Assembly: GCA_030146225.1 (NCBI GenBank)
Contig: JASLCA010000039.1
Span: forward strand, 1 to 8,051
Direction of reading: 5' to 3'
Source of the DNA: Sphingobacterium sp.
GTDB taxonomy: Bacteria > Bacteroidota > Bacteroidia > Sphingobacteriales > Sphingobacteriaceae
DNA length: 8,051 nucleotides
Of this stretch, positions 6,015 to 8,051 are shown piece by piece (positions within the stretch are counted from its first letter, which is position 1; each line of letters begins with the position of its first letter). The position numbers and the translations under genes were made by a program. The notes under the pieces were generated by a model, which saw only the letters and a program-made list of their open reading frames with translations, ran no database searches and was not told the origin of the DNA.

Positions 6015-8051
6015 CTATTGTGCACGCGACTTCTCATCTGAGTCCGTACTTTTTCTTCTAACTTGCTGTTTTAAATTGCCAAACTTATAGGTGTATGTCA
6101 AGCGGATTGACTGACTATCATGGTATTGGTAAATCGAGGAATTAAAGTTTGCATAATCCGTTGAAAGATTATTCTTCTGCGTCCTAAAGATATCCGTTCC
6201 AGCAAGCTTTAAGGCACTACGCTGATCTTTAAAGTTGTAGTTCACACCGACATCAGTACCCCAACGGGTATGGATTTTATAGACGTTGTACATAAATGGA
6301 CTATTGTAGTTAACTGACAATTCGGAAGAAAAAGCTTTAGAAAATCTAAAGTTATGTGTGCTTCGTCCTTGAAAGAAAAATGAACCTACATCCAATTGTG
6401 AGCCTGACATAGGACCTTTGAAGTGCATATAAATCCCAGTCAGGTTATTATTCATTGACCATACTTTGCCAATGCGGAAGGGAGCATTTAAATTTATATA
6501 ACTTGTTAATGTTTTACCTAGGTTTTCGCGCACGACCCAAGCCTTGCCTGTCGCTTCATCTTGACCTAGACTTTCCACCATTGCATCATTGGTAATATCC
6601 GTACCCAAGCTAATGTTAAACATCTTTTGCAGGGTATAGTTTAAGGTGATCCCATCTGTATACTGCGCATTCAGGTATGGATTACCTCGCTGAGAAGTAA
6701 ACTTGTCAATAAAGTATTCGAAAGGATTTAAATGGCTATAATTCGGTCTAGATACTTTACGAGCATAGTTTAATGACAAGATATTATTCTCATTGAAAGT
6801 ATAGCCTAAAGATGCTGAAGGGAAGAGGTTAAAGTAATCCCGTTTCACCTGATTATTCAGTGTTAGCGAATTTCCATCAGAGATGGTATACTCTCCACGT
6901 ACGCCCAGCTTCATACTCATCTTACCAAAGCTGGTACTATAATCCGCATACCCAGCTGAAATTTGCTCCTTATATACGAAATGATTAGATCTTCCTTCAT
7001 AGGCTTGCCATTGGTCATTAACAAGGTGATCAAAGAGAAGATTATTGTCCGAACGGACTTGACTATACTTCGCGCCCAACTCTAGCTTTCCCTTGCCGAG
7101 CATCCTTTCATAATCCAATTTAGCCACATAGATATCAATCTTCACGGGCATCAGGGTTCTTTCAATCTCAGCCGGATAGATCAAGTTGCCAGTAGGAAAC
7201 ATTGTTTTATAATTATAATCAATATTTGCATTGTTACGTATAGAAGACCAGTCTAAATCCAAGACCAGCTTGCTGCCTACACTGTCCATCTTAAACTCAT
7301 TGTTAAAGTTTAGGGAGTATCTATTAAATGGCTTGTTTGAGCTGGAGTAGGTATTTAAGATTGAATCCGTCACAGCCTGTTGCGGACCAATATGAGTTAC
7401 ACTATTATTCAGTTCGCGCTCTCGGCTATTATCTCCAGAAAACTGCAACAGCATGGTATTACGCGCTGAGGTTTTCTGCTCTATCCCAAACTTGTAATTC
7501 TGAGCTTTGGTATTGTCATACAATTCTCCAACCTGATCAAAGACGCGATCTCCCTCCTTACTATAGATATTCCGAAGGACCGAAAGATCCGAAACACGCT
7601 TATTCTGACTAAAGGAATAGTTGGCAAACAGGGTGGTATTATCTTTCTTATAATTTAGATTTAGCGCGCTATTGCCTCGTGTCTTCTTGCCTTGTGCTGC
7701 ACTAGCTAGGAAAGATCCATTAAAGCCTTCCATGCGGTTCTTCTTCAATACGATATTGATGCTACCCACCGCTCCTTCTGCGTCATCCTTGGCACTGCGG
7801 GTCGTACTTACCTCAACACTTTTAATCTGTCCGCCATCCATTGATTTCAAGAAAGAAGCCAGCTGATCGCCACTCATATAGGTTTGACGACCATCAATCG
7901 TAACCTTTACTCCCTGTTGCCCCATCAATTGTAAGTTGTTGTCTTTATCCACACTTACGCCAGGCGCACGCTGAACGATATCTAAGGCCGTATTTCCAGC
8001 TGCTAAGGTTGAATTCTCAACATTCAAAATAAGCTTTCCGTCTTTTTGCTG
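6015..8051 (-). CDS. TonB-dependent-receptor-like outer-membrane beta-barrel protein, N-terminus outside the window
   Basis: The frame is open to the right edge, leaving 678 visible residues. The first start-like codon (TTG at 8027) lies inside conserved sequence (KLILNVENS), so the true start is outside. Residues up to about 105 are the end of a plug domain: ALDIVQRAPGVSVD, VTIDGRQ, IKSVEVSTT and GAVGSINIVLKKN. The remainder is alternating amphipathic strands rich in Tyr, Asn and aromatic residues, such as LNLNYKKDNTTLFANYSF, YADYSTSFGKMSMKLGVRGEY and LSLNYARKVSRPNY, matching the outer-membrane beta-barrel family common in Bacteroidota. Barrel sequence ends at YTYKFGN, followed by a polar 19-residue tail rich in Lys, Arg, Asp and Glu. 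The expected carboxypeptidase-like N-terminal domain and any TonB box would be off the edge. No SusD partner is visible downstream, and the substrate cannot be inferred. It is convergent with uxaC (107-bp gap) and has its own terminator. Confidence 0.88.
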   Translation of the reverse strand, partial: QQKDGKLILNVENSTLAAGNTALDIVQRAPGVSVDKDNNLQLMGQQGVKVTIDGRQTYMSGDQLASFLKSMDGGQIKSVEVSTTRSAKDDAEGAVGSINIVLKKNRMEGFNGSFLASAAQGKKTRGNSALNLNYKKDNTTLFANYSFSQNKRVSDLSVLRNIYSKEGDRVFDQVGELYDNTKAQNYKFGIEQKTSARNTMLLQFSGDNSRERELNNSVTHIGPQQAVTDSILNTYSSSNKPFNRYSLNFNNEFKMDSVGSKLVLDLDWSSIRNNANIDYNYKTMFPTGNLIYPAEIERTLMPVKIDIYVAKLDYERMLGKGKLELGAKYSQVRSDNNLLFDHLVNDQWQAYEGRSNHFVYKEQISAGYADYSTSFGKMSMKLGVRGEYTISDGNSLTLNNQVKRDYFNLFPSASLGYTFNENNILSLNYARKVSRPNYSHLNPFEYFIDKFTSQRGNPYLNAQYTDGITLNYTLQKMFNISLGTDITNDAMVESLGQDEATGKAWVVRENLGKTLTSYINLNAPFRIGKVWSMNNNLTGIYMHFKGPMSGSQLDVGSFFFQGRSTHNFRFSKAFSSELSVNYNSPFMYNVYKIHTRWGTDVGVNYNFKDQRSALKLAGTDIFRTQKNNLSTDYANFNSSIYQYHDSQSIRLTYTYKFGNLKQQVRRKSTDSDEKSRAQ

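Noticed and set aside
8025..8027. TTG at 8027 as the start of the receptor gene
   Set aside because: Upstream in-frame codons continue conserved plug sequence (KDGKLI) to the edge, so this is an internal Leu.

Overview
The window looks like ordinary chromosomal DNA from a Bacteroidota bacterium, most likely a member of the Sphingobacteriaceae (Sphingobacterium/Pedobacter-like). This is inferred from three things. The protein families include a PafA-type alkaline phosphatase, an outer-membrane beta-barrel receptor of the family with a KFGN-type end, and a four-cysteine Rrf2 regulator. Perfect TAnnTTTG boxes, the Bacteroidota sigma-ABfr -7 element, stand in front of three genes. Clear Shine-Dalgarno sequences are lacking. 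No mobile element, CRISPR array, tRNA or rRNA was seen.

Layout: (1) 1-1511, plus strand: the 3' part of a periplasmic PafA-type alkaline phosphatase gene, cut by the left edge. (2) 1572-2006, plus: a small Rrf2-family regulator with its own promoter box, closed by a strong hairpin terminator at about 2022-2056. (3) 2055-3359, minus: murF (peptidoglycan precursor ligase), convergent with the regulator; its real start is the ATG at 3359. (4) 3451-4272, minus: a secreted beta-propeller protein resembling SMP-30/gluconolactonase. (5) 4273-4497: a 225-bp divergent promoter region. (6) 4498-5907, plus: uxaC (glucuronate/galacturonate isomerase). (7) 6015-8051, minus: the C-terminal part of an outer-membrane beta-barrel receptor cut by the right edge, with its terminator at 5951-5981.

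The genes do not form one pathway. PafA, the propeller and the receptor act in the envelope (periplasm or outer membrane). MurF makes the cell-wall precursor in the cytoplasm and UxaC handles hexuronates in the cytoplasm. The only suggestive pairing is the propeller gene and uxaC, which share a divergent intergenic region and could both act on sugar acids or their lactones; that is inference. I found no convincing new biological system. The points most worth a second look are the cysteine pattern of the Rrf2 protein, a perfect 14-bp palindrome directly upstream of the murF -7 box, and the SMP-30-like residue set in the propeller.
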